DNA of 64,000 nt from Cypionkella sp. (GTDB lineage Bacteria > Pseudomonadota > Alphaproteobacteria > Rhodobacterales > Rhodobacteraceae): assembly GCF_028290025.1 (NCBI RefSeq), contig NZ_JAQGKQ010000112.1:62001-126000 (forward strand), read 5' to 3'. Shown one piece after another: positions 45,147-54,676 of this stretch. Positions within the stretch are counted from its first letter, which is position 1. Each line of letters opens with the position of its first letter. The position numbers and the translations under genes were made by a program. Under the pieces are notes generated by a model. It had not been told where the DNA came from, searched no databases, and saw only the letters and a list, made by a program, of their open reading frames with translations.

Positions 45147-45821
45147 ATGTCGATGACTGCCCTGCCCCGCACCCTCGCCTTTTCGTTCGCTCTGGCGTTT
45201 GCTGGCTCGACCTTTGCGGCCTTCGCACAAGAAGCGACCCCTGCCGCACCTGCCGCACCTGCGCCTACAACTACGGTCGATACGACCGCACCTGCGGCTG
45301 ACGATCTTAGCATGGGCGTTGAGAACAATACGCCGCCCGCGCCGCTGACCCAAGAAACGGCTGCAGAAGGCCAGATTTATCAGTTGGCGGCTTTTGATAG
45401 CTGGTCGCAGCGCTGCACCAAGATGAAAGACGGTTCTGATCCGTGCGAGCTTTATCAACTGCTGAAAGACAAAGAAGGCACCAATGTTGCCGAGATCAGC
45501 ATGTTCCCGCTGCCTGCTGGTGCCAAAGCCGCCTCGGGCGCCACGATTATCGCGCCGCTGGAAACCTTGTTGACGGCTAATTTGGTGGTGGCTGTCGATA
45601 CATCGAAACCAAAGGTTTACCCGTTCACCTTCTGCGCCCAACTTGGTTGCGTGGCGCGTGTCGGCTTCACCGCAGAGGAAATCGCGCAGTTCAAAAAGGG
45701 CAGCAAGGCGACGATCACTATCGTGCCAGCTGCTGCGCCCGATCAGAAAGTCGATCTTGATGTGTCGCTGAAAGGCTTCACAGCGGGTTACGACGCTGTT
45801 GCTTTGACGATGCCTAAGTAA
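45147..45821 (+). CDS. Invasion-associated locus B (IalB) family protein
   Basis: The 224-residue protein has a signal peptide (TLAFSFALAFAGSTFAAFA), a Pro/Ala/Thr linker, and the IalB domain: AAFDSWSQRCTKMKDGSDPC, CELYQLLKDKEGTNVAEISM and FCAQLGCVARVGFTAEEI. The conserved cysteines suggest disulfide bonds in the periplasm. Despite the name, IalB homologues are common in free-living alphaproteobacteria and have no proven role there. The ATG at 45147 has AAGGAAG 9 bases upstream; the frame is open from 45036. A strong terminator follows the stop codon. Confidence 0.9.
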   Translation: MSMTALPRTLAFSFALAFAGSTFAAFAQEATPAAPAAPAPTTTVDTTAPAADDLSMGVENNTPPAPLTQETAAEGQIYQLAAFDSWSQRCTKMKDGSDPCELYQLLKDKEGTNVAEISMFPLPAGAKAASGATIIAPLETLLTANLVVAVDTSKPKVYPFTFCAQLGCVARVGFTAEEIAQFKKGSKATITIVPAAAPDQKVDLDVSLKGFTAGYDAVALTMPK

Positions 45822-45863
45822 GCCTTTTCGGCCAAAGCAGGCTTTAGAGTTAGATTTAAGAAA

Positions 45864-45892
45864 ACCCGTCCAGTTCTGGGCGGGTTTTTTTC
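45864..45892 (+). terminator. Intrinsic terminator after the ialB-like gene
   Basis: ACCCGTCCAG and CTGGGCGGGT form a 10-bp stem (one T-G pair) with a 2-base loop, or a slightly shorter stem with a larger loop, followed by a run of seven T residues. It lies 43 bases after the ialB-like stop and just before the convergent KAS gene end. Confidence 0.88.
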
Positions 45893-45912
45893 ATGCGTAA
45901 ATTGTCGAAGCT

Positions 45913-47124
45913 CTACGGTGCTTTGCGCAACACCAGCACAGCATTCAATCCGCCAAACGCAAACGCGTTCGACATTACGACGTCAACATTGGCCTGACGC
46001 GCCGTATTTGGCACGACGTCCAGCGGACATTCCGGGTCGGGTTGATCATAGCCAATCGTCGGCGCGATAACGTCTTGCCGCAAAGCCATCAGGCAAGCCA
46101 ACAGCTCTACCGCGCCCGTGCCGCCGATCAGATGGCCGTGCATGGATTTGGTGGAGGACAGCATGACGTTCTGCGCCGCCGCCCCGAAAACTTCAGCAAT
46201 CGCGGCGCATTCGGTTTTGTCATTTGCCGCAGTGCCGGTGCCATGCGCGTTGATGTATCCAACTGCATCTGGTGCGACTTTGGCATCGCGCAGCGCCAAA
46301 CGGATCGCCCGCGCGGCTCCGGCTTGCGAGGGCATCACAATGTCAGAGGCATCGGAGGTCATCGCAAAGCCGATCACCTCGGCCAAAATCTCGGCACCGC
46401 GGGCGCGGGCATGTTCGTAGTCTTCAAACACGAAGATTGCGGCACCCTCGCCTTGGACCATGCCGCTGCGGTTCAGGCTGAACGGACGGCAAGCGGTTTG
46501 CGACATGACGCGCAGACCTTCCCAAGCCTTGATGCCGCCGAAGCACAGCATGGATTCCGAGCCCCCGGTGACCATCACTTTCGCACCACCGCCCCGGATT
46601 GCCTGAAACGCCAGACCCATCGCGTGATTGGAACTGGCGCAAGCGGTGGAGACGCTGAAACTTGGGCCGCGCAGCCCGAACTGCATCGCCACATGGCTGG
46701 CGGCGGCACTGTTCATCAGCCGTGGAACGACGAACGGATGCACGCGGTTTTTTTCTTCGGCGTAGACTGCGCGGTAATTGTCGTCAGACGTATTAACGCC
46801 GCCCGCCGCCGTGCCTAGCACAACACCGGTTTCGTCGCCCAAATCGGCGTCGAAGACCAGACCAGATTGCGCAATCGCTTCAGCGGCGGCAACCAAGGCA
46901 AACTGGGTGAATTTGTCGTAAAGCGTGATTTGTTGCCGGGTGAACAGCGCGTCGCCATCCCAATCGCGGATTTGACCGCCGATCTTGATGCTGAGGCGAT
47001 CCTTGTCGCGGATGTCTAATTCGGCAATGCCGCAGCGCCCCTCGGCAAAGGCGGCGTATGTTCCCGCGACATCGCGGGCGAGTGCGTTAACCGTGCCCGC
47101 GCCGGTGATAACAACCCGCGTCAT
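45913..47124 (-). CDS. Beta-ketoacyl-ACP synthase (FabF-like)
   Basis: This 403-residue KAS II-type condensing enzyme has the full Cys-His-His triad: Cys in VSTACASSNHAMGLAF (about residue 161), His in NAHGTGTAANDKTE and His in KSMHGHLIGGTG. It elongates acyl-ACP chains. It lies 3' of, and overlaps by 4 bases, a gene for a dedicated acyl carrier protein, and lpxD comes first in the cluster. This points to a special acyl chain, such as a hydroxy or long-chain acid for lipid A, rather than to housekeeping fatty acid synthesis. That role is inference. Confidence 0.92.
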   Translation of the reverse strand: MTRVVITGAGTVNALARDVAGTYAAFAEGRCGIAELDIRDKDRLSIKIGGQIRDWDGDALFTRQQITLYDKFTQFALVAAAEAIAQSGLVFDADLGDETGVVLGTAAGGVNTSDDNYRAVYAEEKNRVHPFVVPRLMNSAAASHVAMQFGLRGPSFSVSTACASSNHAMGLAFQAIRGGGAKVMVTGGSESMLCFGGIKAWEGLRVMSQTACRPFSLNRSGMVQGEGAAIFVFEDYEHARARGAEILAEVIGFAMTSDASDIVMPSQAGAARAIRLALRDAKVAPDAVGYINAHGTGTAANDKTECAAIAEVFGAAAQNVMLSSTKSMHGHLIGGTGAVELLACLMALRQDVIAPTIGYDQPDPECPLDVVPNTARQANVDVVMSNAFAFGGLNAVLVLRKAP

Positions 47125-47402
47125 GTGGCTTTCTGAGCGATCAGGTTTTCGACAGCGGCGACAATCGAGGCCACTGAACTGAGATCAAAACCGCTTTTCG
47201 ACGGCTCATTTGCATTGAAAGGCACCGAGATATCAAAGGCTTCTTCAATCGCAAAGATGGTTTCGACCAGCCCCAAGCTGTCAATGCCCAGACTTTGCAG
47301 CGACTGCCCCGGGGTTACATCGGCCATGTCCAGCACCGCTTGCTCGGCAATGATCGCGATGACTTGCGTTTGCACGCTGATCACTTGGCTTTGCATGTTC
47401 AT
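47121..47402 (-). CDS. Acyl carrier protein (specialised)
   Basis: The 93-residue protein carries the phosphopantetheine serine in GIDSLGLVETIFAIEEAF (Ser at about residue 42) within a four-helix ACP fold. It is longer and less acidic than housekeeping AcpP (about 77 residues), and the FAIEEAFDISVPF stretch resembles the AcpXL type of rhizobia that carries very long hydroxyacyl chains to lipid A. It overlaps the KAS gene by 4 bases and follows lpxD by 30 bases. Confidence 0.88.
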   Translation of the reverse strand: MNMQSQVISVQTQVIAIIAEQAVLDMADVTPGQSLQSLGIDSLGLVETIFAIEEAFDISVPFNANEPSKSGFDLSSVASIVAAVENLIAQKAT

Positions 47403-47432
47403 CGGTTTTCCTTAGCTATCCGTTCACACTGT

Positions 47433-48524
47433 TTAATCAACGTCAGGTAACAGGGATATGGCCTTCTCCAGTTGAGCCACTTTAACCGCCAGCCGAGGCA
47501 GCCGCCGCAGCGCCTTTTGCATCTCGACATGGGTTTCCATCTTCACCGCAGGATAGCCCAAAAGCACGCGGCCCGCAGGCGCATTGGTCAGGATTTTCGT
47601 CGCACCGCCGGCAATCACGTCATCACCGACAAAGATATTATCGCTGACGCCCACTTGGCCGCCCAGCACCACCCGGTCGCCAATCTTTGCCGAGCCCGCA
47701 ATGCCGACCTGCCCGCAGAGCAGGCAATCGCGACCGACCTGCACGTTGTGGCCGATGTGGACGAGGTTATCGAGTTTGCTGCCCGAGCCGATTACCGTAT
47801 CGCGAACGGTGCCACGATCAATCGTAACATTCGCGCCAATCTCAACATCATCGCCCAGGGTGACGGACCCCAGGGAATGTATCCTCACCCAACGCTGCGC
47901 GCGAATTTCATCGCGTTTTCCGAGGCTTGCGCGGATTTCTTCAACCCCCGATTTCTCGGGCGTGACGAAGGAAAATCCATCCGCACCGACCACAGCACCC
48001 GGCTGACAGATAAAGCGATGCCCGATCTTCACCCGCGCACCAATCCGCGCACCTTGCAGGATCAGGGCATCATCACCGATCACAGCGCCCTCGGCCACCG
48101 AGACGTGGCTCGCAATCCGCGCGCGTGCGCCGATTTTAACGTCTGGGCCGATGACTACGAAGGGGCCAATCGCAGCGTTTTCACCGATCTGCGCTGAGGC
48201 ATCAATAAGCGCCATCGGATGCACACCGCGGGCAATGGTAGGGCCGGGATCAAGCAGCACCGACAGCCCCGCCATCGCCAGACGGCCACGCGGTGCAAAG
48301 ATCACGGCTTTCAGCCCCAAGGCCCGCCAATCGGCACCGGGCCACAGCATCGCTGCCTGCGCCTGACCCTTTGGAATTCCATCAGCATAACGCGGGTCCA
48401 TCGCCAGCGCCAAGTCCTGCGGGCCTGCGCTTGCGGGTTCGGAAGCCCGCAGCACTGTCAGGTCAAGATCGCCGTCGGCCTCTGCCCCCAACGCCAGTGC
48501 AATATCGCGGATCGAATGGGCCAT
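47433..48524 (-). CDS. lpxD: UDP-3-O-(3-hydroxyacyl)glucosamine N-acyltransferase
   Basis: LpxD adds the second 3-hydroxyacyl chain to UDP-glucosamine in lipid A synthesis. The 363-residue protein has an N-terminal uridine-binding domain and a left-handed parallel beta-helix of hexapeptide repeats ([20 protein letters not shown] and on). The catalytic His lies in [16 protein letters not shown]. The C-terminal helix [18 protein letters not shown] is typical. The usual neighbours lpxA/fabZ/bamA are absent; here lpxD leads an ACP and KAS pair on the same strand. Confidence 0.93.
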   Translation of the reverse strand: MAHSIRDIALALGAEADGDLDLTVLRASEPASAGPQDLALAMDPRYADGIPKGQAQAAMLWPGADWRALGLKAVIFAPRGRLAMAGLSVLLDPGPTIARGVHPMALIDASAQIGENAAIGPFVVIGPDVKIGARARIASHVSVAEGAVIGDDALILQGARIGARVKIGHRFICQPGAVVGADGFSFVTPEKSGVEEIRASLGKRDEIRAQRWVRIHSLGSVTLGDDVEIGANVTIDRGTVRDTVIGSGSKLDNLVHIGHNVQVGRDCLLCGQVGIAGSAKIGDRVVLGGQVGVSDNIFVGDDVIAGGATKILTNAPAGRVLLGYPAVKMETHVEMQKALRRLPRLAVKVAQLEKAISLLPDVD

Positions 48525-48596
48525 GGTATCCTCCGGCGGTTTGCGGATGATTTAGCGCGGTTTCGCCCCGATTTGAACCACTATATCTCGCCCGCG

Positions 48597-50219
48597 TTAG
48601 CCTTGCACGTCAGGCAAAGTCACCCCAGCCTTGGTCAAGGCGTCAAACAGCAAACCGTCGCGACCGTAGACGTCACGACGGTAGGCCATGCCATCTTTGG
48701 TCGGCCAAGCGGTGTAATACACCAAATGCACTGGCACCGGGATATCCAGTGAAACCGAGCTTTCGTTGTCGGTATCCAGATGCCCTTGGAACAGCCCCTT
48801 CGGATCGCTGGTTTGCTTTGCGAGCAGCGTATAGGCAAAGTCAAAGGGGTCGCCAAGACGGATGCAACCGTGACTGAAGGCCCGCACCTCATTGGCAAAC
48901 AGGGCTTTGGCGGGGGTGTCATGCAGGTAGATGTTGTATTTGTTCGGGAACATGAACTTCACCTTGCCCAAGGCGTTACCATCCGAGGGCGGTTGGCGCA
49001 GGCCAAACGGGAAGCTGGACGCCGAATAGGCTGCGAAATTCACGGCTCCACGCGGCACTACCCTGCCCCGGCCATCAATCACCTGCAAATGCCCAACCGC
49101 GTTGGGGTTGCGCTGCAACATCGGCAGGTATTCCTTGACGGTGATCGAGCGCGGCACCCCCCAGCTGGGGTTGATCACCATATATTCCATCTCGTCGGAA
49201 AACTCGGGCGTGCGCATCTCGGGCGAGCTTTTGCCCACCACGGCGCGCGTTTCAAACGTCACGCGGCCATCATCGACAATTTGGGCGGAAAAATCCGCCT
49301 GATTGACCCAGATATGACGTTTGCCGAGATCGGTATGCGCCATCCAACGCATCCGCTCCAACGCCACGACCACCGATTTCAATCGCTCTGCCGGGGGGGT
49401 GTTCAATGCCTCAATGGTTGAGGCCCCTGCCACACCATCCGCCGCCAAGCCCTGATCGAGTTGATAGCGTTGAACGGCGCGTTGCATCTGCGCGTCATAT
49501 ACAGCCGTCGCTGAACGGCTCATATAGCCGAGTTCGATCAGCCGATCACGCAGGGCAATCACCGCATCATCCGTATCACCCGGCGACAGCTTGGCGGCCG
49601 AAACGCCGATCAGCGATGGCGCTTCAGCCTGCAATCGCAACTTCTCTTTCACCAGCCGCGCATATTCGGGGGCCACTGGCAGCAAAGCCGCCAAATAAGC
49701 CTCGGGTACGGGGGTGGTGGCCATAGCCGCCAACAATACCGCGGGGTCGGGCCGAATAATCTCGCGCAGGATCGTCGGATCAATCTTTTTCGGCGTGAGT
49801 GCGCCGGAACTTACATCGCGCGCATAGGACAGAAACGCGGCAGTCATCGCCATTTCCAGACGGCCCCGGTCGCCTTCGGTCACTGCGGCTTTCGCTTGCG
49901 CGATCAAATCAGCCGGATCGTAGCGGTTTGCTGGAAGACCCTGCGCTTGCGCGGTAGAAAGCGCCATGATCAATGCATGTCGGCGCTGTTGATCGTTGGG
50001 GCCAGTCCAGAGCGGCTGATACTGATGGGCGCGGTAGAAAGCGGCCGTCGGTTCGTCTTGCGCGGATGCTTCCGCCAAGGACCGAGTGAACGCGTCGGTT
50101 TGTGCAAAAACCGGCGAGGCCCAAGCGAACAACATCGTGAGTGCGGTTGTTGCGGTTAAGCTGCGGATAAGCCCGGGGACAGCAGAGGTAAGACTAGGGA
50201 CTGAACGATTGAGGCGCAC
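48597..50219 (-). CDS. L,D-transpeptidase (YcbB/LdtD-type)
   Basis: The 540-residue periplasmic enzyme makes 3-3 cross-links in peptidoglycan. Following a signal-type start (SLTATTALTMLFAWASPVFA) come an N-terminal helical domain, a peptidoglycan-binding domain (GYMSRSATAVYDAQMQRAVQ, YQLDQGLAADGVAG) and the YkuD catalytic domain with the active-site Cys and His in AFSHGCIRLGDPFDFAY (about residue 440-455). It is large, like the LdtD/YcbB group with a substrate-capping loop. It is divergent from a DUF882 peptidase gene, so both may share a promoter region. Confidence 0.93.
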   Translation of the reverse strand: MRLNRSVPSLTSAVPGLIRSLTATTALTMLFAWASPVFAQTDAFTRSLAEASAQDEPTAAFYRAHQYQPLWTGPNDQQRRHALIMALSTAQAQGLPANRYDPADLIAQAKAAVTEGDRGRLEMAMTAAFLSYARDVSSGALTPKKIDPTILREIIRPDPAVLLAAMATTPVPEAYLAALLPVAPEYARLVKEKLRLQAEAPSLIGVSAAKLSPGDTDDAVIALRDRLIELGYMSRSATAVYDAQMQRAVQRYQLDQGLAADGVAGASTIEALNTPPAERLKSVVVALERMRWMAHTDLGKRHIWVNQADFSAQIVDDGRVTFETRAVVGKSSPEMRTPEFSDEMEYMVINPSWGVPRSITVKEYLPMLQRNPNAVGHLQVIDGRGRVVPRGAVNFAAYSASSFPFGLRQPPSDGNALGKVKFMFPNKYNIYLHDTPAKALFANEVRAFSHGCIRLGDPFDFAYTLLAKQTSDPKGLFQGHLDTDNESSVSLDIPVPVHLVYYTAWPTKDGMAYRRDVYGRDGLLFDALTKAGVTLPDVQG

Positions 50220-50522
50220 GATGATTCCTATAAACTGGCAACTGCCCAGTCGCGTCTGAAAGTTGATTTATCTTCAAAAAAGCTTGGGTGAAATCGCTGG
50301 CACTGTAAACTCGTGATACGGTATCGGCTTGTACAGAACTCGCTAGTTACCCGTTGATTGTCGCATATTCGCCACGAATAAGGCAGATGCGGAAATCCCC
50401 ACCTGGTTCCGAGATATTCAGCAATTTTTTGCCTATTGCTGTCAGACTGAGTTGAGGCGGCCAATCTGCTCTTTGGCTTCATCACAAGCTGTGCCATAAC
50501 GTGCTCAGCACTTGGGGATGAA
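50220..50522. other. Divergent promoter region between L,D-transpeptidase and DUF882 peptidase
   Basis: About 300 bases without a convincing gene. One minus-strand frame (50228-50497) is open but has neither motif nor ribosome site, and I take it as chance. The region should hold promoters for both divergent cell-wall genes; I see no clear boxes. Confidence 0.5.
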
Positions 50523-50582
50523 GTGACGAACAGAACCGCAACTTCAGGCGGTCAGAGACCAGTGACGGGACAGGCGCAAAGA

Positions 50583-51152
50583 ATGGCGAATATGAACTCG
50601 AACGTGATCACGCGGCGTGGGCTGCTGGGTGTTTTTGCGGCAACAGCCGTGGTTGCAGCCCCCACTTATTCCAATGCTTTCGGCCTTCTCAGGGGCGCAG
50701 GCGATATCCGACGGATCCGAATGTATTCGGGTCGCACCGGGGAAAGCATCGACACGATTTATTGGGTCGAAGGTGAATACATCCCGGAAGTTACCAAAGA
50801 AATCAACCACTTCATGCGTGACTGGCGGTCTGACGATATCGTCAAGATGGACCCGCGCAACTATGACATCATAGCTGCAGCGCACCGTTTGCTGGACGTG
50901 CGCGAGCCTTACATGCTGTTGTCGGGCTATCGCAGCCCAGCCACCAACGCGATGCTGCGATCGCGTTCAGGCGGCGTTGCAAAGCACTCTTTGCACATGA
51001 AGGGCATGGCGGCTGATCTACGTTTGAAGTCGCGTTCGGTCCGCCAGATGGCCAAAGCGGCTGAGGCGTGTTCGGGCGGTGGGGTGGGCCACTACTACGG
51101 CTCCAACTTTGTGCACATGGACTGCGGCCCGGTCCGCTCTTGGGGCGGCTAA
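50583..51152 (+). CDS. DUF882 / M15-like murein peptidase, Tat-exported
   Basis: This 189-residue protein starts MNSNVITRRGLLGVFAATAV, with a twin-arginine export signal (TRRGLLGVF). The DUF882/YcbK-like domain has the M15 zinc pattern: YRSPATNAMLRSRSGGVAKH (His), MKGMAADLRL (Asp) and FVHMDCGPVR (His). It is thought to act on murein, the same substrate as its divergent neighbour, the L,D-transpeptidase. In E. coli, ycbB and ycbK are also neighbours. A GTG at 50523 is in frame; I prefer the ATG at 50583 because AGG lies 8 bases upstream and the Tat motif follows. Confidence 0.88.
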   Translation: MANMNSNVITRRGLLGVFAATAVVAAPTYSNAFGLLRGAGDIRRIRMYSGRTGESIDTIYWVEGEYIPEVTKEINHFMRDWRSDDIVKMDPRNYDIIAAAHRLLDVREPYMLLSGYRSPATNAMLRSRSGGVAKHSLHMKGMAADLRLKSRSVRQMAKAAEACSGGGVGHYYGSNFVHMDCGPVRSWGG

Positions 51153-51185
51153 CGCCGGCCAGCCTAGAATTGATCGAAGTTTAAG

Positions 51186-51218
51186 CAAAAAGGCGCCTGA
51201 TCGGGCGCCTTTTGTTTT
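51186..51218. terminator. Intrinsic terminator after the DUF882 gene
   Basis: AGGCGCC and GGCGCCT form a 7-bp stem with a 6-base loop, flanked by AAAA before and TTTTGTTTT after. It should end the DUF882 transcript and, with its A-run, could also stop the convergent rlmE transcript. Confidence 0.88.
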
Positions 51219-51264
51219 GAATGGGTTTCATGATTGTTTCTTGAGTTGACTTAACTCAGCTCAA

Positions 51265-52017
51265 CTATTGATTGTCTTCTGAGCGCGGCGCGAACGATCC
51301 GGTCAGGGTGGCTTTGCCGCGGAAGCCCTGCGCCACGACGAATTTCTCGGAACTGTCAGAGCGACTCGCCGGCGGTTTTACGTTTGCTACCTTGTTGAAC
51401 GACTTCTTCAATTGCACCTGCATCTCATTTTCGGCACCACCCGCCAGAACTTTGGCGATAAAAGTGCCACCGTCTTCCAGCACGTCAAACGCGAAGGCCA
51501 AGGCGGCTTCAATCAGCGCGATGATGCGCAAGTGATCGGTGCCTTTATGCCCCGACGCCGAGGCGGCCATATCGGACATCACAACGTCGGCCTTCCCACC
51601 GAGCCAGCCTTTGACCAGCCCATCGGCTTCATCCGACAGGAAATCCAGCTGATGGATTTGCGCGCCTGCGATGCTTTCGATCTCTTGCAAATCAATCCCA
51701 AGCACGGTGCCAATCGGCTTTTTCGGATTGTCGCCCAAGGCATTCACCCGCTTGACCGCGACCTGACACCAGCCCCCCGGCGCACAGCCAAGGTCAACCA
51801 CCCGCGCACCCGGCACGAGGAAGCCATATTTGTCGTCGAGTTCGGAAATCTTATACGCCGCCCTGCCCCGGAAACCTTCCTTCTTGGCGCGAATGACGTA
51901 GGGGTCGTTCAACTGCCGCTCGAGCCACAGCGTTGACGACAGCTTGCGGCCCTTGGCAGTCTTGACCCGCACGCGCAGCTCGCGCTGGCCCCGGCCTGAT
52001 GTGGTTTTCTCAGTCAT
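51265..52017 (-). CDS. rlmE: 23S rRNA (uridine-2552-2'-O)-methyltransferase
   Basis: RlmE (FtsJ/RrmJ) methylates U2552 in the A-loop of 23S rRNA during ribosome assembly. The 250-residue protein has the K-D-K-E tetrad region: Lys in [17 protein letters not shown] motif [16 protein letters not shown], Asp in [17 protein letters not shown] and Lys in [12 protein letters not shown]. The start at 52017 ([10 protein letters not shown]) overlaps the ppx stop in an ATGA junction. The N-terminus is about 35 residues longer than the E. coli enzyme, as is common in alphaproteobacteria. Confidence 0.95.
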   Translation of the reverse strand: MTEKTTSGRGQRELRVRVKTAKGRKLSSTLWLERQLNDPYVIRAKKEGFRGRAAYKISELDDKYGFLVPGARVVDLGCAPGGWCQVAVKRVNALGDNPKKPIGTVLGIDLQEIESIAGAQIHQLDFLSDEADGLVKGWLGGKADVVMSDMAASASGHKGTDHLRIIALIEAALAFAFDVLEDGGTFIAKVLAGGAENEMQVQLKKSFNKVANVKPPASRSDSSEKFVVAQGFRGKATLTGSFAPRSEDNQ

Positions 52018-53147
52018 TCGAACGGTCCGTCCTCTAGAACGCCATCGGCGCTCATCTGTGCATATAACAGTCCTTCTCGCAGGCCGCGGTCGGCCACCGA
52101 AAGGCGATCCGTTGGCCATATCCGCATCAGCGCCTGAAGGATAGCCGCGCCGGACATGATCAGCGTATGTCTGTCGCGGCCTATCCTCGGGTCATTGCGG
52201 CGGCCTTCTGGACCAAGCATCAGATATTCGCGGATCACCAGGTCGATCTGGTCGCTGGTCATCTGCAAGCCATCAACTTTGGTCCGATCGTAGCGGCGCA
52301 GGCCAAGGTAGCTCGCCGCCACCGTCGTGACCGTGCCAGAGGTGCCGATGATCTGAAATCCCTCACGCTTTTGCGCCGAGGCATAGGGGCTGAACGAAGC
52401 GAGGTTTTCTTCAAAAAACCAGCTCATCAGGGCGAAGCGGGCGCTGTCGTCTTCGACATCCTGAAACTGATCTTTCAACGTTGCCACACCTAAAGGCACC
52501 GAAATCCAATCCACGACCCGCGCGCCGGCGGGTTCGGGTTGAAAGCCGCGATGCAGCCGCATGATCGAATGTGGGCGATCTTCGGGGGCAACGCCTGACA
52601 GATCAATCCAGACCAACTCAGTAGAGCCGCCGCCGATATCGACCACCAGCAACTGCTCGGTTGAGCGATTGACCAATGGTGCGCAGGAAATCACCGCGAG
52701 ACGGGCTTCTTCCTCGGCGGGAATTATCTCGACAATCAGCCCGGTTTCACGCCGAACTTGCCGCATGAACTCCTTGGAATTGCGGGCGCGACGACAGGCT
52801 TCTGTCGCCACAAACCGCATCCGGGTGACGCCGTGCTGTTCGATCTTCTTCTGACAAATCCGCAAAGCCTGCATGGTACGCCCCATTGAGGCACGACCTA
52901 AACGGCCCGAGGCTTCCAGCCCCGCGCCCAGTTGGACAGTCTTAGAAAAGCTGTCCACAACCACAAACTGACTGCCCTTTGGTTGGGCAATCAACATGCG
53001 GCACGCATTGGTGCCCAGATCCACGGCAGCATAAAGCCCCTTGGACCACAGGCCGGGGGGGGCCGACGGGTCAGTTTCGCGGAAAGCACTGGGTGCCTCG
53101 ACCGCTGAGATAATTGCGTCCGCCCCCAGGGGACGCTCGGGCGCCAT
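52014..53147 (-). CDS. ppx: Ppx/GppA-family exopolyphosphatase / guanosine pentaphosphatase
   Basis: The 377-residue enzyme has the actin-like ASKHA fold of the Ppx/GppA family: [19 protein letters not shown] (first phosphate loop), [30 protein letters not shown] (second phosphate loop) and [17 protein letters not shown]. It hydrolyses polyphosphate or pppGpp; the C-terminal HD domain of long Ppx enzymes is absent. It forms an operon with rlmE (ATGA overlap). Confidence 0.92.
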   Translation of the reverse strand: MAPERPLGADAIISAVEAPSAFRETDPSAPPGLWSKGLYAAVDLGTNACRMLIAQPKGSQFVVVDSFSKTVQLGAGLEASGRLGRASMGRTMQALRICQKKIEQHGVTRMRFVATEACRRARNSKEFMRQVRRETGLIVEIIPAEEEARLAVISCAPLVNRSTEQLLVVDIGGGSTELVWIDLSGVAPEDRPHSIMRLHRGFQPEPAGARVVDWISVPLGVATLKDQFQDVEDDSARFALMSWFFEENLASFSPYASAQKREGFQIIGTSGTVTTVAASYLGLRRYDRTKVDGLQMTSDQIDLVIREYLMLGPEGRRNDPRIGRDRHTLIMSGAAILQALMRIWPTDRLSVADRGLREGLLYAQMSADGVLEDGPFE

Positions 53148-53225
53148 AATCGCCCTCCATTGGTTGTTACCTCAAACGTAGCCCCGTTGCAGGCAAGTGG
53201 CAAGCGCCTCACCCCGACCTGCGCA

Positions 53226-53249
53226 AACGTGATCTACATTAACGTGATC
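53226..53249. promoter_or_regulatory. Direct repeat AACGTGATC upstream of the one-carbon cluster
   Basis: Two identical 9-mers begin 15 bases apart (53226-53234 and 53241-53249) in the divergent gap between ppx and the PF13769 gene, about 175 bases before the latter's start codon. It could be an operator; no binding protein can be named. Confidence 0.35.
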
Positions 53250-53423
53250 GGGGCGTTCATAGAGATGATGAAAAATTCTCCAGTTGCGGGCTATAGCCGC
53301 ACGGCTGCTTTGCGGATAGCAACAGGCGTGGTCGCTGCGAGCGTGTGCCATGTCGAAAACCGACCCTATGTGTCGCGTATGAGCGCATAGAACAGGTGTC
53401 AAAATAGGTGGGAGGAATCAACT

Positions 53424-53726
53424 ATGCCGGACGTGACAGTGGTATTTTGGCGCGACATTCCGGCTCAGGTGATTGTCGGCAAAGGGCGGTCTGCGTCAAA
53501 AGTGCAGTTGCCTGAGCGGTTTGAGCAAGCGATTGACCGTTGCGCGATGAAAATCGGTGCCAAGGATGCCGATGCGTATCTGGCCGAATGGCGCAAAGCT
53601 GATCCCTATCCGGTTGAGGGCGAAGCCGCTGAGGTGGCCGCTGCCGAGGCTGCCCGGTTGGATGCCACCTATGACACCGAGCGTCTGAAGGCGCTGATCA
53701 ATGCCGAGGGCTGGGCGCAAGCCTGA
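53424..53726 (+). CDS. PF13769 (virulence factor) domain small protein
   Basis: This 100-residue protein starts MPDVTVVFWRDIPAQVIVGK and continues KVQLPERFEQAIDRCAMKIG, DADAYLAEWRKADPYPVEGE, matching the PF13769 family. The family name is historical; its members occur beside folate/cobalamin one-carbon genes in many Rhodobacteraceae, as here. A strong ribosome site GGGAGGAA precedes the ATG. It is the first gene of a three-gene rightward cluster with methylenetetrahydrofolate reductase and methyltetrahydrofolate methyltransferase. The biochemical role is unknown; it is predicted cytoplasmic. Confidence 0.85.
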   Translation: MPDVTVVFWRDIPAQVIVGKGRSASKVQLPERFEQAIDRCAMKIGAKDADAYLAEWRKADPYPVEGEAAEVAAAEAARLDATYDTERLKALINAEGWAQA

Positions 53727-53747
53727 CCGTATTCAAGGGAGGCCCGA

Positions 53748-54674
53748 ATGGCACTTAGTTTTTTCCGCAAAGAAACCAAACCTGTTACCAACACCGACGC
53801 GAATGAAGCTTTTTTGAAAGGCTATTCCATTGAGGTGATGCCGCGCACCGCCGAAAAGGTGGAAGACTTCCGCGCGTTACTGCCAAAAGGCACCCGCGTT
53901 TACATCGCCCATATTGAGGGCACGCCGATTGAGGATATGGTCGCCACCGCCAAGCGTATCGCGGGCGAAGGCTTTGACGTGATGCCACATTTCCCGGCCC
54001 GCATCATCCATGACAAAGCAACCTTGGCCGATTGGATCGCGCGCTATCAAGCCGAGGCTGGAGTCAAGCAAGCTTTGCTGCTTGGGGGCGGCGTGAATAC
54101 TCCTGCGGGGGATTTTGACAGCTCTATGCAGTTGATCGAAACTGGGTTGTTCGATGGCTTTGAGCGTCTGCACGTGGCTGGCCATCCTGAGGGCAACAAG
54201 GACATCGACAAGGACGGCGGCGATGCCATCGTCATGCAGGCGCTGAAGTGGAAGCAGGGGTTTGCCGAGCGTTCCGATGCTAAGATGGCGATTGCGACGC
54301 AGTTTTGCTTCGAGGCTGAGCCCGTGATCGCTTGGGCCAACCGTTTGGCCGCAGCGGGTGTGCATCTGCCGATCCATATCGGCGTGGCTGGCCCTGCCAA
54401 GCTGCAAACGCTGATCAAATTCGCGATCTCCTGCGGCGTTGGGGCATCTCTGCGCGTGTTGCAGAAACGTGCTATGGACGTGACGAAACTGCTTTTGCCC
54501 TACGAGCCGACTGAATTTGTCTCTGGCCTTGCCGCGCATAAAGCGGCGAACCCGGCGTTTGGGATTGAGCAAGTTCACTTCTTCCCGCTGGGCGGCATTA
54601 AGACCAATGCGGCTTGGGTTACTGAAAATGGCGGCGCCGCTGGCGTTCCCGCAAACGCTAAAGAGAAGGTTTAA
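53748..54674 (+). CDS. Methylenetetrahydrofolate reductase (MetF family)
   Basis: The 308-residue protein has the MetF TIM-barrel pattern: SIEVMPRTAEKVEDFRALLP, GTRVYIAHIEGTPIEDMVAT, LLLGGGVNTPAGDF, AGHPEGNKDI and ATQFCFEAEPVIAW. It interconverts 5,10-methylene- and 5-methyl-THF with flavin. It is shorter and more diverged than housekeeping MetF, and its neighbours (PF13769 protein and a methyl-THF:corrinoid methyltransferase) suggest a role in catabolic demethylation, moving methyl groups from donors to the folate pool. The ATG lies 21 bases after the preceding stop, with GGGAGG in the gap. Confidence 0.9.
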   Translation: MALSFFRKETKPVTNTDANEAFLKGYSIEVMPRTAEKVEDFRALLPKGTRVYIAHIEGTPIEDMVATAKRIAGEGFDVMPHFPARIIHDKATLADWIARYQAEAGVKQALLLGGGVNTPAGDFDSSMQLIETGLFDGFERLHVAGHPEGNKDIDKDGGDAIVMQALKWKQGFAERSDAKMAIATQFCFEAEPVIAWANRLAAAGVHLPIHIGVAGPAKLQTLIKFAISCGVGASLRVLQKRAMDVTKLLLPYEPTEFVSGLAAHKAANPAFGIEQVHFFPLGGIKTNAAWVTENGGAAGVPANAKEKV

Positions 54675-54676
54675 GA

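Noticed and set aside
50228-50497. 89-codon frame between L,D-transpeptidase and DUF882 genes
   Set aside because: No motif, signal or ribosome site, and it occupies the place where both divergent promoters must be.
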